Source: Microbacterium sp. W4I4 (GTDB lineage Bacteria > Actinomycetota > Actinomycetes > Actinomycetales > Microbacteriaceae). From it: 64,000 bases of DNA. Location: NCBI RefSeq assembly GCF_030816235.1, contig NZ_JAUSXT010000001.1:1922001-1986000 (forward strand), read 5' to 3'. The translations under genes and the position numbers were made by a program. The notes under the pieces are model-generated. The model saw only the letters and a list, made by a program, of their open reading frames with translations. It was not told the DNA's origin and searched no databases. The stretch's first letter is position 1. The number at the start of each line of letters is the position of its first letter. Positions 18,454-27,330 of the stretch are shown here, piece after piece.

Positions 18454-21400
18454 TCACAAGTGGGACGGCGGTGCGTAGGCAAGCTGCATGATCTGCAGAC
18501 CCCGCTCGCGGGTGACCACCTTCGCCCGGCCGGGCACGGCGATCGACGCCTTGATGTTGCCGAGCAGTCCACCTTCGTCCGGACTGCCCGAGAGCAGGAT
18601 GCCGGGTGCTGCGAGGTCACGCAGGGTCTGCATCACCGGCTCGAACGTGGAGCGCGAGGCACCGCCGGAGCGGCGTGTGAGCGTCAGGTGCAGCCCGACA
18701 TCCGTGGCCTGGGCCAGCAGCGGTTGCAGGACGGCGACGGGATTGCCGGACTGGGTGTTCACCAGGTCGTAATCGTCGACCAGCACGTACACCTCAGCCC
18801 CGGACCACCACGAGCGATCCCGCAGCTGCTGCGGCGTCACGTCGGTGCCCGGCAGTCGGCCGCGCAGGTACTCGGCCAGTCCGCCCAGCTCCTCGGATGC
18901 CTGCTGCGCCGTCGTGTAGTACCCCGCGAGGTATTCGTCGGGGATCTCCGAGAGCAGCGCACGCCGGTAGTCGACCACGAAGAACTGCGCTTCCTTCACC
19001 GTCTTGGTGCGCATGATCTCCCGCGCGAAACCGCGCAGGAAGCTCGACTTGCCCGACTGGCTGTCGCCGAACAGGTACACGTGCGGATTGCGCACCGTGT
19101 CGAAGGAGGTCGGAGCGAGCTCCGCCTCGTCCACACCGAGCAGAACCTGCTTCTCGGCGGGAGTGCCCGCCGCGAGACGCTGCAGCTCTGGGAGCTCGAG
19201 CATCTCGGGCAGAAGGCGCAGCTTGGGTCCGCGCGGGCCCTTCCAGGCCGCGTTGACGCGCGTGATCATGTCTTCGACGCCTTCGCTGAGCATGCCGGGG
19301 TCTCCTGACCCGTCGATGCGCGGCAGCGCTGTGAGCATGTGGTGCTTGGAAGGGGCGAGGCCTCGACCCGGGCGCCCCGTCGGCACGTTGGCGGCGATCT
19401 TGCGGTCGATCTCGGAGTCGCTGGTGTCGCCGAGGCGCAGTTCGAGCTTGGAGCCGAACGTGTCGCGGATGGCGGTTCGGAAATCCATCCAGCGCGTGGT
19501 CGTGGCCACGAGGTGCACACCGTAGGTGAGCGCCCGCCCGGCCAGCGATTGGATCTCGAACTCCATCTCGTCGAACTCGGACCGGATTGTCGGCCAGCCG
19601 TCGATGATGAGGAACACATCGCCATAGCCGTCGTCCGCGCGCCCCTGAGCCCGCATCCGCCGATAGGTCTCGATGGAGTCGATCGCGTTGGCGGTGAAGT
19701 ACCGCTCGCGCGCGTTCACGATGCCGACGACCTCCTGGAACATCCGCCGGAGCACGTCCGGCTGGTTCCTGCCGGCCACGCCGGCCACGTGCGCCAGTTT
19801 CGAGAAAGGCGCGAACGTGCCGCCGCCGAAGTCCATGACGTAGAACTGCACCTCCTGCGGAGTGTGCGTCAGGGCGATGCCCGTCAGTACGCTGCGCGCC
19901 AGGGTGCTCTTGCCACTGCGCGCCCCGCCGACGATGGCGAGGTGGCCGCCGGCGCCGACCAGGCTCATGACGAGGCTGTCGCGACGCTGCTCGAGCGGCC
20001 GGTCGACGATGCCCAGCGGGATCGTCAACGGGCCCGCCTGGCGCCACCGCGCCGAGATGAGGCCCATCTGCGGATCCTCGGCGAGGTCTCCGAGCATCTC
20101 GTCGAACGTGGGCGGCACCTCCAGCGGAGGCAGCCACACCTGGTGCGCCGGAATGCTCTTGCCCTTCATCAGCGAGACGGCGATGTCGAAGGTCACCCGC
20201 TTCTCGGGTGGCTCGCCGCCCGAGATCTCAGGGACCACCGCCGGCTCGTCCTCGGGCTGCTCCTCGACGATCACCGGCGCCGCAGTGAAGGCGCGCGCCT
20301 CGATCGCACGCACCGGCTGATCGCTCCCGATCACTTCCGGCGAGGGTCCTCCGCGGCGTCTGCGCGTCTTCGGCGATGCGGAGACGTACGCGGCCCGGAA
20401 CTGGGTGAGCGTCTCGGCATCCGACTTCAGGATGCCGTGACCACCGCCGCCCGGCAGCGTGAACGCATCGGGAACGCCGATGACCGCACGCGAATCCGCG
20501 CCCGAGAAGGTCTTCAGACCGATCCGGTAGGACAGGTGGGACTCCAGCCCGCGCAGCTTGCCCTCCTCGAGGCGCTGCGTCGACAGCAGCAGGTGCACCT
20601 GGAGCGAGCGGCCGAGTCGACCGATGGCGACGAACAGCTCGGTGAAATCGGGCTTGGCCGCCAGCAGCTCCGAGAACTCGTCGGCGACGATCAGCAGTGC
20701 GGGCAGCGGCTTGAGGTCTGTGCGACCGCCCTTGCGCGCGGCCTCGTAGTCGGTGACGTTGGCGAAGTTGCCCGCGTCGCGCAGCAGCTCCTGGCGACGG
20801 GTCATCTCGCCCTGGATCGCATCCTGCATGCGATCCACGAGCGTCAGGTCGTCGCCGAGGTTCGTGATGACGGCGGACACGTGCGGCATGTCGGCCATGC
20901 CGGCGAAGGTCGCACCGCCCTTGAAGTCGATCAGCACGAAGTTCAGAGCCTCCGAGGAGTGCGACATCGCCAGTGCGAGCACCAGCGTGCGCAGCACCTC
21001 GGACTTTCCCGAACCGGTCGCACCGATCAGCATGCCGTGCGGGCCCATGCCCTGCTGAGCCGATTCCTTGATGTCGAGGATCATCGGCTGGCCGGCCGCG
21101 GTGAGGCCGATCGGTACGCGCAGGCGGTCGCGGGCCGATCGCGGCTTCCACGCCACATCGGGGTCGAAGTCGCGCACGTCGGGCAGCCCCAGCAGATCGG
21201 TGAGCTCAGCGGAGATGGTGCGGGCTCCACCTCCCGACGCGTCCTCCTCCTCGACGACGTCGACGAGGCCGGTCAGCCGCCTGGCCACCGCTTCCGCGGA
21301 GGCGATTCCCAGGAAGTCCGGCGATGCCTGAACCGCCCCCACTCCGCGCCGCGCGACGGTGAGCCGTGGTGCACCCTCGGCCGTATCGTCGATGACGAGG

Positions 21401-22458
21401 CGGATCGTGAACGAGTCCGTCAGCTCACCCCAGCTGCGCGGGATGTCGAAGACTGTGACGCCGTCCACCCCGCCTTCCTCTGTGAGCGGGTGACCGGCGG
21501 GAAGGCTCACGCCGTCGGTGATCACGACGAGGTGCGGCAGAGAGCGACCTGCCTGGCCGCTGACCGGACCGCGCGAGCGGATGTCCGTGACGAGGGGCTC
21601 GATCTGCGACCACGCCGATCCGATCCGGCGCGCCCCGCCGACGGCATCCGAGACCGTGTCGGAGTGCGCGTGCGGAAGCCACTTCATCCACTCCCAGTAG
21701 GGCAGGTCCTCGGGCGCCGCGATGACGGCGATCTGCAGGTCCTCAGGCGCAACGAAGGTCGCCAGGTGCGCGACCACTGCGCGCACCTGACCACGGGCGC
21801 GGACGGTCTCGCCGACGATTTCGAGCTTCGCGCAGGTGGAGATGTTGACGGAGAACGGCAGGTCGGTGACCTCGTCATGGGTGAGGACGAAGCGATGGGC
21901 GGCCGACGCGCTCACCGGGTCGAGCTGCGCCAGTGCCGGGATCGGCGCCTCGTCCAGAGTCATTGCGAGCGGTTGCGTGGCCGTGCCGAGCCGCGCCGTC
22001 AGCATCTCGGGATCGCTGACGGTGCGCTCCCACACCCGCGAGCCCTCCTCGACGATGAATGGCAGGGTCTCGGGTGCCGGCAGCATCCACTCCTCGTACC
22101 TGCGCTGACGGCTGGCGACCTCGCGGACGGCATCGCGCGTCTCTGAGAGGTACGCGAGATACTCGCGTCTCGTGTTCTCGACGTTCGTGGAATGCTGCGC
22201 CTTCTGCCGCCACATCTGCCCGCCGACCATCGACAGTGCCATGAAGATGAACATCCCGCCCATGATGTACGTGCGGGTGGGATCACCGCCCTGGGTGAGC
22301 GAGAGCACGGCGACCGAACCCAGGCTGCCCACCATCGGCAGCGCCATCATCAGCGTGTTGGACGCACCCTCGGGCTTGGGAAGCTCCGGCGCCTGCTGCA
22401 GGGTGAGTTGGCCGCCGGCCGGGGGTTTCGGCGCACGTCGGCTGGTGGTGTTGCTCAC
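18454..22458 (-). CDS. eccC: Type VII secretion FtsK/SpoIIIE ATPase EccC (EccCa-EccCb fused)
   Basis: A 1,334-residue membrane ATPase that powers type VII secretion and recognises WXG100 substrates. Two hydrophobic segments (about 36-56 and 65-84) anchor it. Three ATPase domains follow, with P-loops GATGSGKSE (about 478-486), GGARSGKST (about 842-850) and GDSQSGKSS (about 1130-1138). The first has an intact Walker B, LLIVADEFSELL; the second and third have VFLIIDGWP and VYVLVDDYD, so the catalytic glutamate is missing. That agrees with known EccC proteins, where the first domain hydrolyses ATP and the others bind substrate. The GTG at 22458 follows GAGGAGGG by 7 nt. The WXG100 pair lies directly downstream and a divergent EccD paralogue upstream. 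Confidence 0.95.
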   Translation of the reverse strand: MSNTTSRRAPKPPAGGQLTLQQAPELPKPEGASNTLMMALPMVGSLGSVAVLSLTQGGDPTRTYIMGGMFIFMALSMVGGQMWRQKAQHSTNVENTRREYLAYLSETRDAVREVASRQRRYEEWMLPAPETLPFIVEEGSRVWERTVSDPEMLTARLGTATQPLAMTLDEAPIPALAQLDPVSASAAHRFVLTHDEVTDLPFSVNISTCAKLEIVGETVRARGQVRAVVAHLATFVAPEDLQIAVIAAPEDLPYWEWMKWLPHAHSDTVSDAVGGARRIGSAWSQIEPLVTDIRSRGPVSGQAGRSLPHLVVITDGVSLPAGHPLTEEGGVDGVTVFDIPRSWGELTDSFTIRLVIDDTAEGAPRLTVARRGVGAVQASPDFLGIASAEAVARRLTGLVDVVEEEDASGGGARTISAELTDLLGLPDVRDFDPDVAWKPRSARDRLRVPIGLTAAGQPMILDIKESAQQGMGPHGMLIGATGSGKSEVLRTLVLALAMSHSSEALNFVLIDFKGGATFAGMADMPHVSAVITNLGDDLTLVDRMQDAIQGEMTRRQELLRDAGNFANVTDYEAARKGGRTDLKPLPALLIVADEFSELLAAKPDFTELFVAIGRLGRSLQVHLLLSTQRLEEGKLRGLESHLSYRIGLKTFSGADSRAVIGVPDAFTLPGGGGHGILKSDAETLTQFRAAYVSASPKTRRRRGGPSPEVIGSDQPVRAIEARAFTAAPVIVEEQPEDEPAVVPEISGGEPPEKRVTFDIAVSLMKGKSIPAHQVWLPPLEVPPTFDEMLGDLAEDPQMGLISARWRQAGPLTIPLGIVDRPLEQRRDSLVMSLVGAGGHLAIVGGARSGKSTLARSVLTGIALTHTPQEVQFYVMDFGGGTFAPFSKLAHVAGVAGRNQPDVLRRMFQEVVGIVNARERYFTANAIDSIETYRRMRAQGRADDGYGDVFLIIDGWPTIRSEFDEMEFEIQSLAGRALTYGVHLVATTTRWMDFRTAIRDTFGSKLELRLGDTSDSEIDRKIAANVPTGRPGRGLAPSKHHMLTALPRIDGSGDPGMLSEGVEDMITRVNAAWKGPRGPKLRLLPEMLELPELQRLAAGTPAEKQVLLGVDEAELAPTSFDTVRNPHVYLFGDSQSGKSSFLRGFAREIMRTKTVKEAQFFVVDYRRALLSEIPDEYLAGYYTTAQQASEELGGLAEYLRGRLPGTDVTPQQLRDRSWWSGAEVYVLVDDYDLVNTQSGNPVAVLQPLLAQATDVGLHLTLTRRSGGASRSTFEPVMQTLRDLAAPGILLSGSPDEGGLLGNIKASIAVPGRAKVVTRERGLQIMQLAYAPPSHL

Positions 22459-22542
22459 GACAAGCCCTCCTCAAGTCGCTACTATTGTGTCAGGATGCGG
22501 GCATGAATCGGTGTCGTGCCGAAGAACGTCAAGGGGCTGGGC
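22459..22542. promoter_or_regulatory. Divergent promoter region between eccC and the EccD paralogue
   Basis: The 84-bp gap holds the AT-rich core TACTATTG (22480-22487), which offers TACTAT as a -10 rightward and AATAGT leftward. No clear -35 was found on either strand. The shared position suggests that the ATPase/WXG arm and the EccD/FHA arm are controlled together. Confidence 0.3.
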
Positions 22543-23880
22543 ATGGCAGCGAAGACAGTTCGTCTCACTGTCGCCGATGCGCACAGCCGTCATGATCTGG
22601 TCGTTCCGTCCGATTCCACCGTCGCAGAACTGCTGACCGTCGGGGGCGTGGATCTGACCCGTTTCGTCGGGACGACCACATCCGGTGCCGCCATCGAACT
22701 CGACAGCGAGGTCTCGGTCACTCCCGGCGACGGCGGTGTGATCTGGCTGTTCGACCGCACTGCCGCGTCCGCGGCAGAGACCGGCCCGTCCCAGCTGGCG
22801 TCCACCGCTCGCACCACACCGGTGCGCGGTCGCTGGTCGATGCTGAGCCTGCTCGTGGCGGTCGCCGCGAGCATGATGCTCGGTGCGATCATCACGCGCT
22901 CGCCCGTCATCATCGTGGTCGCCGCCGTGTCGCTGCTGGCCGGCTCCGTGGCGCTGCTGGCGCACCCGGTGCGGGACGAGAACACCTACATCGCGTTCTT
23001 CGCTCCCCTGCTCGCCGCTGGCGGCGGTGCCGTGGCGCTCTCCGGGTTCGGGGATGCCGGTGCGATGATGGCGGCCGGCATGGTGGCCGGTGCGACCGTC
23101 GCCTGCATCCGACACGCCCGTGCGCAAGTGCACGGATTCTATGCCACCGGCGCGACAGCGGTGATCGCCGCCCTGTGGGCCGTCTTCGCCGTCGTCAACG
23201 CGGCGGGATTCATCGCCGGGGTCTCTGCGGCGGCCCTCACGGCGTTGCAGCTCGCCTGCGCCGCACCGATCTTCCATTACATGCGCGGCGGTGCACTGGA
23301 TGCCGACGCCGATGATCTGATCGACACGCCCTTCGTCATCCGCGACGCCCTCGGCATCCGCGCCGGCACGCCCCGCGAACCGGCCGCGATCCATGCTGAT
23401 CGCGCGGCGCGGCAGATCCTCCGCGCGCGCAGGCGCTCCGAAGCGGGCACCGTGATGGCCTGCGTGCTGGCCGTTCTTTCCGCGATGCACGCACTGCAGT
23501 CGGCCCGGCCCGGCACCGTCGAAGGCTGGTGCGTTCTGGGCGGGGCACTGGGCATCGGATGCTACTTCCTGCTGACCTCGCGCAAGGTGCGCGACGGACT
23601 GTCGAGGGGCGCCGCACTGATCGCGGGCACGCTGATCACCGTGCTCTCGGCGATCGCCCTGGTCGCGGCGCTGCAGGTGAGCCCGCTGATCGTCGCACTC
23701 CTGCTGGTCGTCGCCGGCGTGATCATCGGATGCATGACGGTGCCGCTCTCCCGCGATTGGCGCTCGTTGGGCTGGTCGAGAACCGGCGACATCGTCGAAG
23801 CGCTCCTGCTCGGGCTCTCACCCGCCGCACTCGTGTACGGTTCCGGAATCGCCGGACAGATCCTGGAGGTCTCCCTGTGA
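22543..23880 (+). CDS. EccD-like type VII secretion membrane protein (paralogue)
   Basis: A 445-residue protein with the EccD layout: an N-terminal ubiquitin-like (YukD-type) domain of about 85 residues (VRLTVADAHSRHDLVVPSDS and following), a short linker, then about ten or eleven hydrophobic segments. It is a second EccD in this locus; the other is encoded next to eccB, and the two are only distantly similar by eye. EccD forms the membrane vestibule of the secretion pore. I chose the ATG at 22543 with AAGGGG 6 nt upstream. Its stop overlaps the GTG of the RDD-FHA gene. Whether both EccDs sit in one machine or in alternative ones is unknown. Confidence 0.82.
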   Translation: MAAKTVRLTVADAHSRHDLVVPSDSTVAELLTVGGVDLTRFVGTTTSGAAIELDSEVSVTPGDGGVIWLFDRTAASAAETGPSQLASTARTTPVRGRWSMLSLLVAVAASMMLGAIITRSPVIIVVAAVSLLAGSVALLAHPVRDENTYIAFFAPLLAAGGGAVALSGFGDAGAMMAAGMVAGATVACIRHARAQVHGFYATGATAVIAALWAVFAVVNAAGFIAGVSAAALTALQLACAAPIFHYMRGGALDADADDLIDTPFVIRDALGIRAGTPREPAAIHADRAARQILRARRRSEAGTVMACVLAVLSAMHALQSARPGTVEGWCVLGGALGIGCYFLLTSRKVRDGLSRGAALIAGTLITVLSAIALVAALQVSPLIVALLLVVAGVIIGCMTVPLSRDWRSLGWSRTGDIVEALLLGLSPAALVYGSGIAGQILEVSL

Positions 23881-25364
23881 CGCTCTCCCCGCCCGCTGCG
23901 CGCCTCTCCCCGCCTGCCGCCCCGCCGCTGCGCACGCAGGGAACGGCGAGGGTGAATGCCTCGGCGGGCAAGCGCGCCGGCGCGTACCTGATCGACGTGG
24001 CGATCGTCGCAGTGGTCGGACTGCTGGTCTGGTTCTTCACCGGTTCCGTTCTGCTCGTCGCGGTCTCCGTGATCGAACTGTGGGTCGCCGCGTGGATCTG
24101 GGAAGGACACACCGGTGCGACGCCGGGCAGCCTCGCCTGCGGCATCCGCACAGTCCAGCGCGGCAATCTGCTCAGCGTCGGGGCGCCCCGGCTGCTGCTG
24201 CGCAGCCTTCTGCTGGGGCTCTCGCACGTCATCCCGGTCCTGCTGCCGGTGGGGCTCGCCGCATCCGGTGCTCTGGACGGAGTCGCCCGCGCGCGCGTGA
24301 TCGACGTCCGTCTGGTGCGCCGGGCGGGCGGAGCAGCGCTGGGCGGCGCTCCGAGCCTGGAGACCCGCATCAGCGACACCACCCCGGATGCGGCATCCGG
24401 ACAGAAGGTGATCACGCGCGCGCCACTGGATGAGGCCCGCGCAGTCGGCGCCGTGCCCGTCGTCCCGGCTGCGCCCGCGGCGCCGGCCGAGGCCCCGTAC
24501 ATTCCGACGGGAGCCGCCACCGTGCCGGTGTTCGAGCTCGCGGACGGCACCGTGATCCGCGTGACGGGCCTGGGCTTCGTCGGCCGCGCGCCCCGCGCCC
24601 CCGAGTCGATCCCGGAGGCCATCCTGGTGCGCGTGCCCGACGGCGCACGATCGCTGTCCCGCACGCATGCCTCCTTCGGCGTGGAGGAGGGCGAGCTCTG
24701 GGTGCAGGATCTCGGGTCCGCCAACGGCGCCTCGGTCCGTCACCTCGGCGGCAGCGTCACCGAGCTCAGGCCGCAGACGCCGTTCTTCCTGGTTCCCGGG
24801 GACGTGCTCGTCCTGGGTGGGGATGCCGAGCTCGCGTTCCGCCGTGTCGTCGACCGCTCCGCGGCCGCCCCGAACACTGCCTCGCCCGCCGTGCAGGTGC
24901 CCGCCGCGCCGGTCGTCGCCGTCGCGCCCGAAGCGCCTGCAGCGGCCGCCGCCGTTCCGGATCAGGTCGCACCACGGCAGGCCGCGTCGGAGTACGCACC
25001 CCCTGCGCCTCAGCCCACGCCGGCGCCCGTCGCCGCGGTGACGCTGCAGTTCCAGAACGGCATGACCGTGCCGATCACCGGGATCGGATACATCGGTCGC
25101 GCCCCGGCTCTGCCGGAGGGGGAGCGCGCGGATGCCGTGCTGGTCGCGGTGCCGGACGGCGACCGCTCCGTCTCGCGGACACACGGTCGATTCGGCGTCG
25201 TGGACGGTCAGGCCTGGTTCGAGGATCTGGGATCGGGCAACGGCTCCCTGCTGCGCACCGAAGACGGACGTTCAGGGCCGATGACGCCGCACCAGCGATT
25301 CAGCCTCATGCCCGGCATGGCACTGCAGCTGGGCGACTGCGTCATCCGCGTCGCCGCAGAGTGA
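23877..25364 (+). CDS. RDD membrane protein with two FHA domains
   Basis: A 495-residue protein. Residues about 25-150 form an RDD domain with several membrane segments and the Arg/Asp-rich start GKRAGAYLIDV. Two FHA domains follow, at about 225-330 (FVGRAP, LSRTHASF, DLGSANGAS) and 397-490 (YIGRAP, VSRTHGRF, DLGSGNGS), joined by Ala/Pro-rich linkers. Each keeps the GR, SRxH and NG residues that bind phosphothreonine. It is translationally coupled to the EccD paralogue (GTGA overlap, GGAGG 7 nt upstream). Through the FHA domains it could recruit targets of the Ser/Thr kinase encoded at 37.2-38.9 kb to the secretion machine; that link is inference. Confidence 0.85.
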   Translation: MTLSPPAARLSPPAAPPLRTQGTARVNASAGKRAGAYLIDVAIVAVVGLLVWFFTGSVLLVAVSVIELWVAAWIWEGHTGATPGSLACGIRTVQRGNLLSVGAPRLLLRSLLLGLSHVIPVLLPVGLAASGALDGVARARVIDVRLVRRAGGAALGGAPSLETRISDTTPDAASGQKVITRAPLDEARAVGAVPVVPAAPAAPAEAPYIPTGAATVPVFELADGTVIRVTGLGFVGRAPRAPESIPEAILVRVPDGARSLSRTHASFGVEEGELWVQDLGSANGASVRHLGGSVTELRPQTPFFLVPGDVLVLGGDAELAFRRVVDRSAAAPNTASPAVQVPAAPVVAVAPEAPAAAAAVPDQVAPRQAASEYAPPAPQPTPAPVAAVTLQFQNGMTVPITGIGYIGRAPALPEGERADAVLVAVPDGDRSVSRTHGRFGVVDGQAWFEDLGSGNGSLLRTEDGRSGPMTPHQRFSLMPGMALQLGDCVIRVAAE

Positions 25365-25419
25365 CCAGGGGCTGATCGCCCGCCCGTGCGCCCTCCGCCG
25401 CATGCGGCGTCCGAGACAC

Positions 25420-25452
25420 GAGAACCGCCCACCCGCTCGGTGGGCGGTTCTC
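25420..25452 (+). terminator. Bidirectional terminator hairpin
   Basis: A perfect 14-bp stem, GAGAACCGCCCACC with its complement around a CGCTC loop. It lies between the convergent RDD-FHA gene and the Gly-rich protein gene. Confidence 0.8.
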
Positions 25453-25465
25453 GCCTGTCAGTCGG

Positions 25466-26836
25466 TCACCAGCCGAGATCTTCGCGGCCGTCGGAGTCCG
25501 AGCGTCCTGCGGATCCTGCGGCTCCGATGTCCGTGATCACGTCGTCGTCCTCATCCTCGAGCTCGTAGGCCGTGAGGTCCTGGCCCCGGCGGCGGTTCTT
25601 CTTACCGCCCTTGCCGCCTCCGGCTCCTCCGGCAAGCCCGCCACCGCCCATCATCCCGCCACGGCCGGTGCCCCCGGCGGATCCAGCCGCACCCGCGCCC
25701 CCGGCGACACCGGAGCCGGCCGTGCCTGCTCCCGCTCCACCGTTGAGGCCTCCGACGCCGTTGACTCCGCCAGGGCCTCGACCCAGCCCGCCTGCGACAC
25801 CGCCGCCGGCTCCGCCGACGCCTCGGGGTCCGCCGACTCCTCCAGGGCCGATCCCGCCGGGGCCGATGCCACCCGGGCCGATCCCGCCGGGGCCGATCCC
25901 GCCCGGGCCGATCCCTCCGGGTCCCGTGCCGACACCGGGTCCGGGGAAGCCGATCGGTGCCGGTCCGCCGGTACCGGGAGTCGGCACCACGCCGGTCCCA
26001 CCGTCGATGTTGGGGCCTTCGGGCGGGTACCAGGTCGGGTATCCGGGCGGCAGTTCCGGCCGGTTCGGGTCGCGGATGATCGTGTCCGTGCCCGGGGGAT
26101 TGCGGATGGTCGTCTGGTTGGACCCGCCGTCGTCCGTTCCGGTGTTGTTCCCTGTGCCGGTGTTCGTTCCCGGGCCGGTCACACCAGGACCGGTCACACC
26201 AGGACCGGTCACACCCGAACCCGTTCCGGACTCATCGGCGGTCGGGTCACCGCTGGTTCCGCCACCGTCCTCTTCCTCAGAGGCCGGCGGTCTCTCGTCG
26301 TATGCCGACACGGGCAGACCACCGATGATCTCCAGGAGCCGCGCGTCGAGCGCGGCGGCGAGCTTGCGGGCGGCTTCCTCCTGCTCGAGTTCTGCCTGCT
26401 CCTGGTAGTGCATCGCTGCCTGCGCGGGAGTCATCGTGACACCCGGAGAGACCTGAACGGGGCTCTCCGTCTTGGTCGCCATGTCGAGTGTGTTCTGCTG
26501 GGTGGAGGTCAGACCGGCATCAGGGATGCCGCTCGCACTGACAGCGGTCTCCTGAAGCGCCTCGTTGGCGAGCGTGATCGCCTGATTGAGCTTCGCCTGA
26601 TACTCCGTGAAGTTCTGGATGTCCTTGTGGATCTCGACGAGTCTCGCCCTGATCGCGTCGCCGAGACTGCCCTCGAAGCCCTCGGTGCGCGCAGCCTTCT
26701 GCACTCCGGCCGAAGCCGTGTCTATCACCTCGGCCGTGGTCTTCCGCTGCACCGTCTGCACGTTGCGGAAGACTCCGACGAAGATGTCGCTGCGATTGAT
26801 CTGCAACCGTCCGAGTCGTTCCAGATTCTGTCCCAT
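25466..26836 (-). CDS. Gly-rich probable type VII substrate with C-terminal YxxxD motif
   Basis: A 456-residue protein with no clear family match. Residues about 1-180 are predicted helical with heptad-like runs and long Glu/Ala-rich helices. From about 180 it turns into a Gly/Pro/Thr-rich region with VTGPG repeats, then six GIGPG-type pentapeptides, then Gly/Ala stretches, a basic KGGKKNRRRG segment and an acidic tail. The tail holds AYELEDEDDD, which fits YxxxD. A helical head plus Gly-rich tail recalls mycobacterial PPE and Esp substrates, though there is no PPE motif. GGAGG precedes the ATG. The 128-residue helical protein is encoded 12 bp upstream, as a possible partner or chaperone. Confidence 0.65.
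   Translation of the reverse strand: MGQNLERLGRLQINRSDIFVGVFRNVQTVQRKTTAEVIDTASAGVQKAARTEGFEGSLGDAIRARLVEIHKDIQNFTEYQAKLNQAITLANEALQETAVSASGIPDAGLTSTQQNTLDMATKTESPVQVSPGVTMTPAQAAMHYQEQAELEQEEAARKLAAALDARLLEIIGGLPVSAYDERPPASEEEDGGGTSGDPTADESGTGSGVTGPGVTGPGVTGPGTNTGTGNNTGTDDGGSNQTTIRNPPGTDTIIRDPNRPELPPGYPTWYPPEGPNIDGGTGVVPTPGTGGPAPIGFPGPGVGTGPGGIGPGGIGPGGIGPGGIGPGGIGPGGVGGPRGVGGAGGGVAGGLGRGPGGVNGVGGLNGGAGAGTAGSGVAGGAGAAGSAGGTGRGGMMGGGGLAGGAGGGKGGKKNRRRGQDLTAYELEDEDDDVITDIGAAGSAGRSDSDGREDLGW
25845..25925 (-). repeat. 15-bp tandem repeat encoding GIGPG pentapeptides
   Basis: About six 15-bp units read GGI-GPG on the minus strand. The repeat is in frame within the Gly-rich protein gene, so it encodes protein and is likely to vary in copy number. 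Confidence 0.7.
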
Positions 26837-26848
26837 GATGTCCTCCGG

Positions 26849-27235
26849 TCAGACCGCGATCGGGCCTTTAGGCGTGGTCGTGCCGACAGCGCGGTACAGC
26901 AGGTTCTGGTACTGCACCTTCTGGTCGGCATCGAGCTGGGTGGTCTCCGAAATGGCCTTGTTCAGGTTCCGTGCCGCCTCGTCGAGGCTCCTGTCGATCG
27001 AGTCGAGCCACAGCTGCGCCGCGTCGTACCGCGCCTTCAGTTCCCTCATGAGGTCGACGGACCTTCCGTCGTCCGTCCAGAGCACCGCCGTCTGCCCCTC
27101 GCCGAGACTCGCCATCACCTTGCGCGATTCCGCAACGGACTGGCGGCTCTCGATGATGAGCTTTGTCTGGCTGTCGGCCGTGTCTGCGTCCATCTGCACG
27201 CCACCACCACCGCCGCCTTCCATAGCGTTGACCAT
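26849..27235 (-). CDS. Small helical WXG100-like protein
   Basis: A 128-residue protein with a Gly-rich start (MVNAMEGGGGGG) and two long predicted helices joined near LWTDDGRSVDL, a position where WXG100 proteins have their W-x-G turn. The strict WxG spacing is absent, so assignment to that family is tentative. It is encoded just before the Gly-rich probable substrate, with 12 bp between them, which suggests a heterodimer or chaperone pair as for PE/PPE or EspC/EspA. GGAGGGA lies 7 nt before the ATG at 27235. A strong hairpin upstream at 27287-27324 isolates this two-gene unit, and a TAGGAT box at 27269-27274 may be its -10. Confidence 0.6.
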   Translation of the reverse strand: MVNAMEGGGGGGVQMDADTADSQTKLIIESRQSVAESRKVMASLGEGQTAVLWTDDGRSVDLMRELKARYDAAQLWLDSIDRSLDEAARNLNKAISETTQLDADQKVQYQNLLYRAVGTTTPKGPIAV

Positions 27236-27268
27236 CACGTACTCCCTCCGTCGATCCTGCCCGCGACG

Positions 27269-27274
27269 ATCCTA
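27269..27274 (-). promoter_or_regulatory. Possible -10 box of the WXG100-like/Gly-rich pair
   Basis: TAGGAT on the minus strand, 33 nt upstream of the ATG at 27235, just after the hairpin that ends the preceding unit. No clear -35. Confidence 0.3.
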
Positions 27275-27286
27275 ACGCGACCGTCT

Positions 27287-27324
27287 CACGGTCTCCATGG
27301 GGAGCATTCCCCATGGAGACCGTG
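27287..27324 (-). terminator. Strong hairpin terminating the DUF2510 gene
   Basis: A perfect 17-bp stem, CACGGTCTCCATGGGGA with its complement, around a GCAT loop. It starts 6 nt beyond the stop of the DUF2510 protein gene and divides the accessory cluster into two transcription units. Confidence 0.75.
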
Positions 27325-27330
27325 AAGCGC

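Noticed and set aside
19339-22146. Plus-strand open frame of 935 codons
   Set aside because: Antisense shadow of eccC with no recognisable domain.
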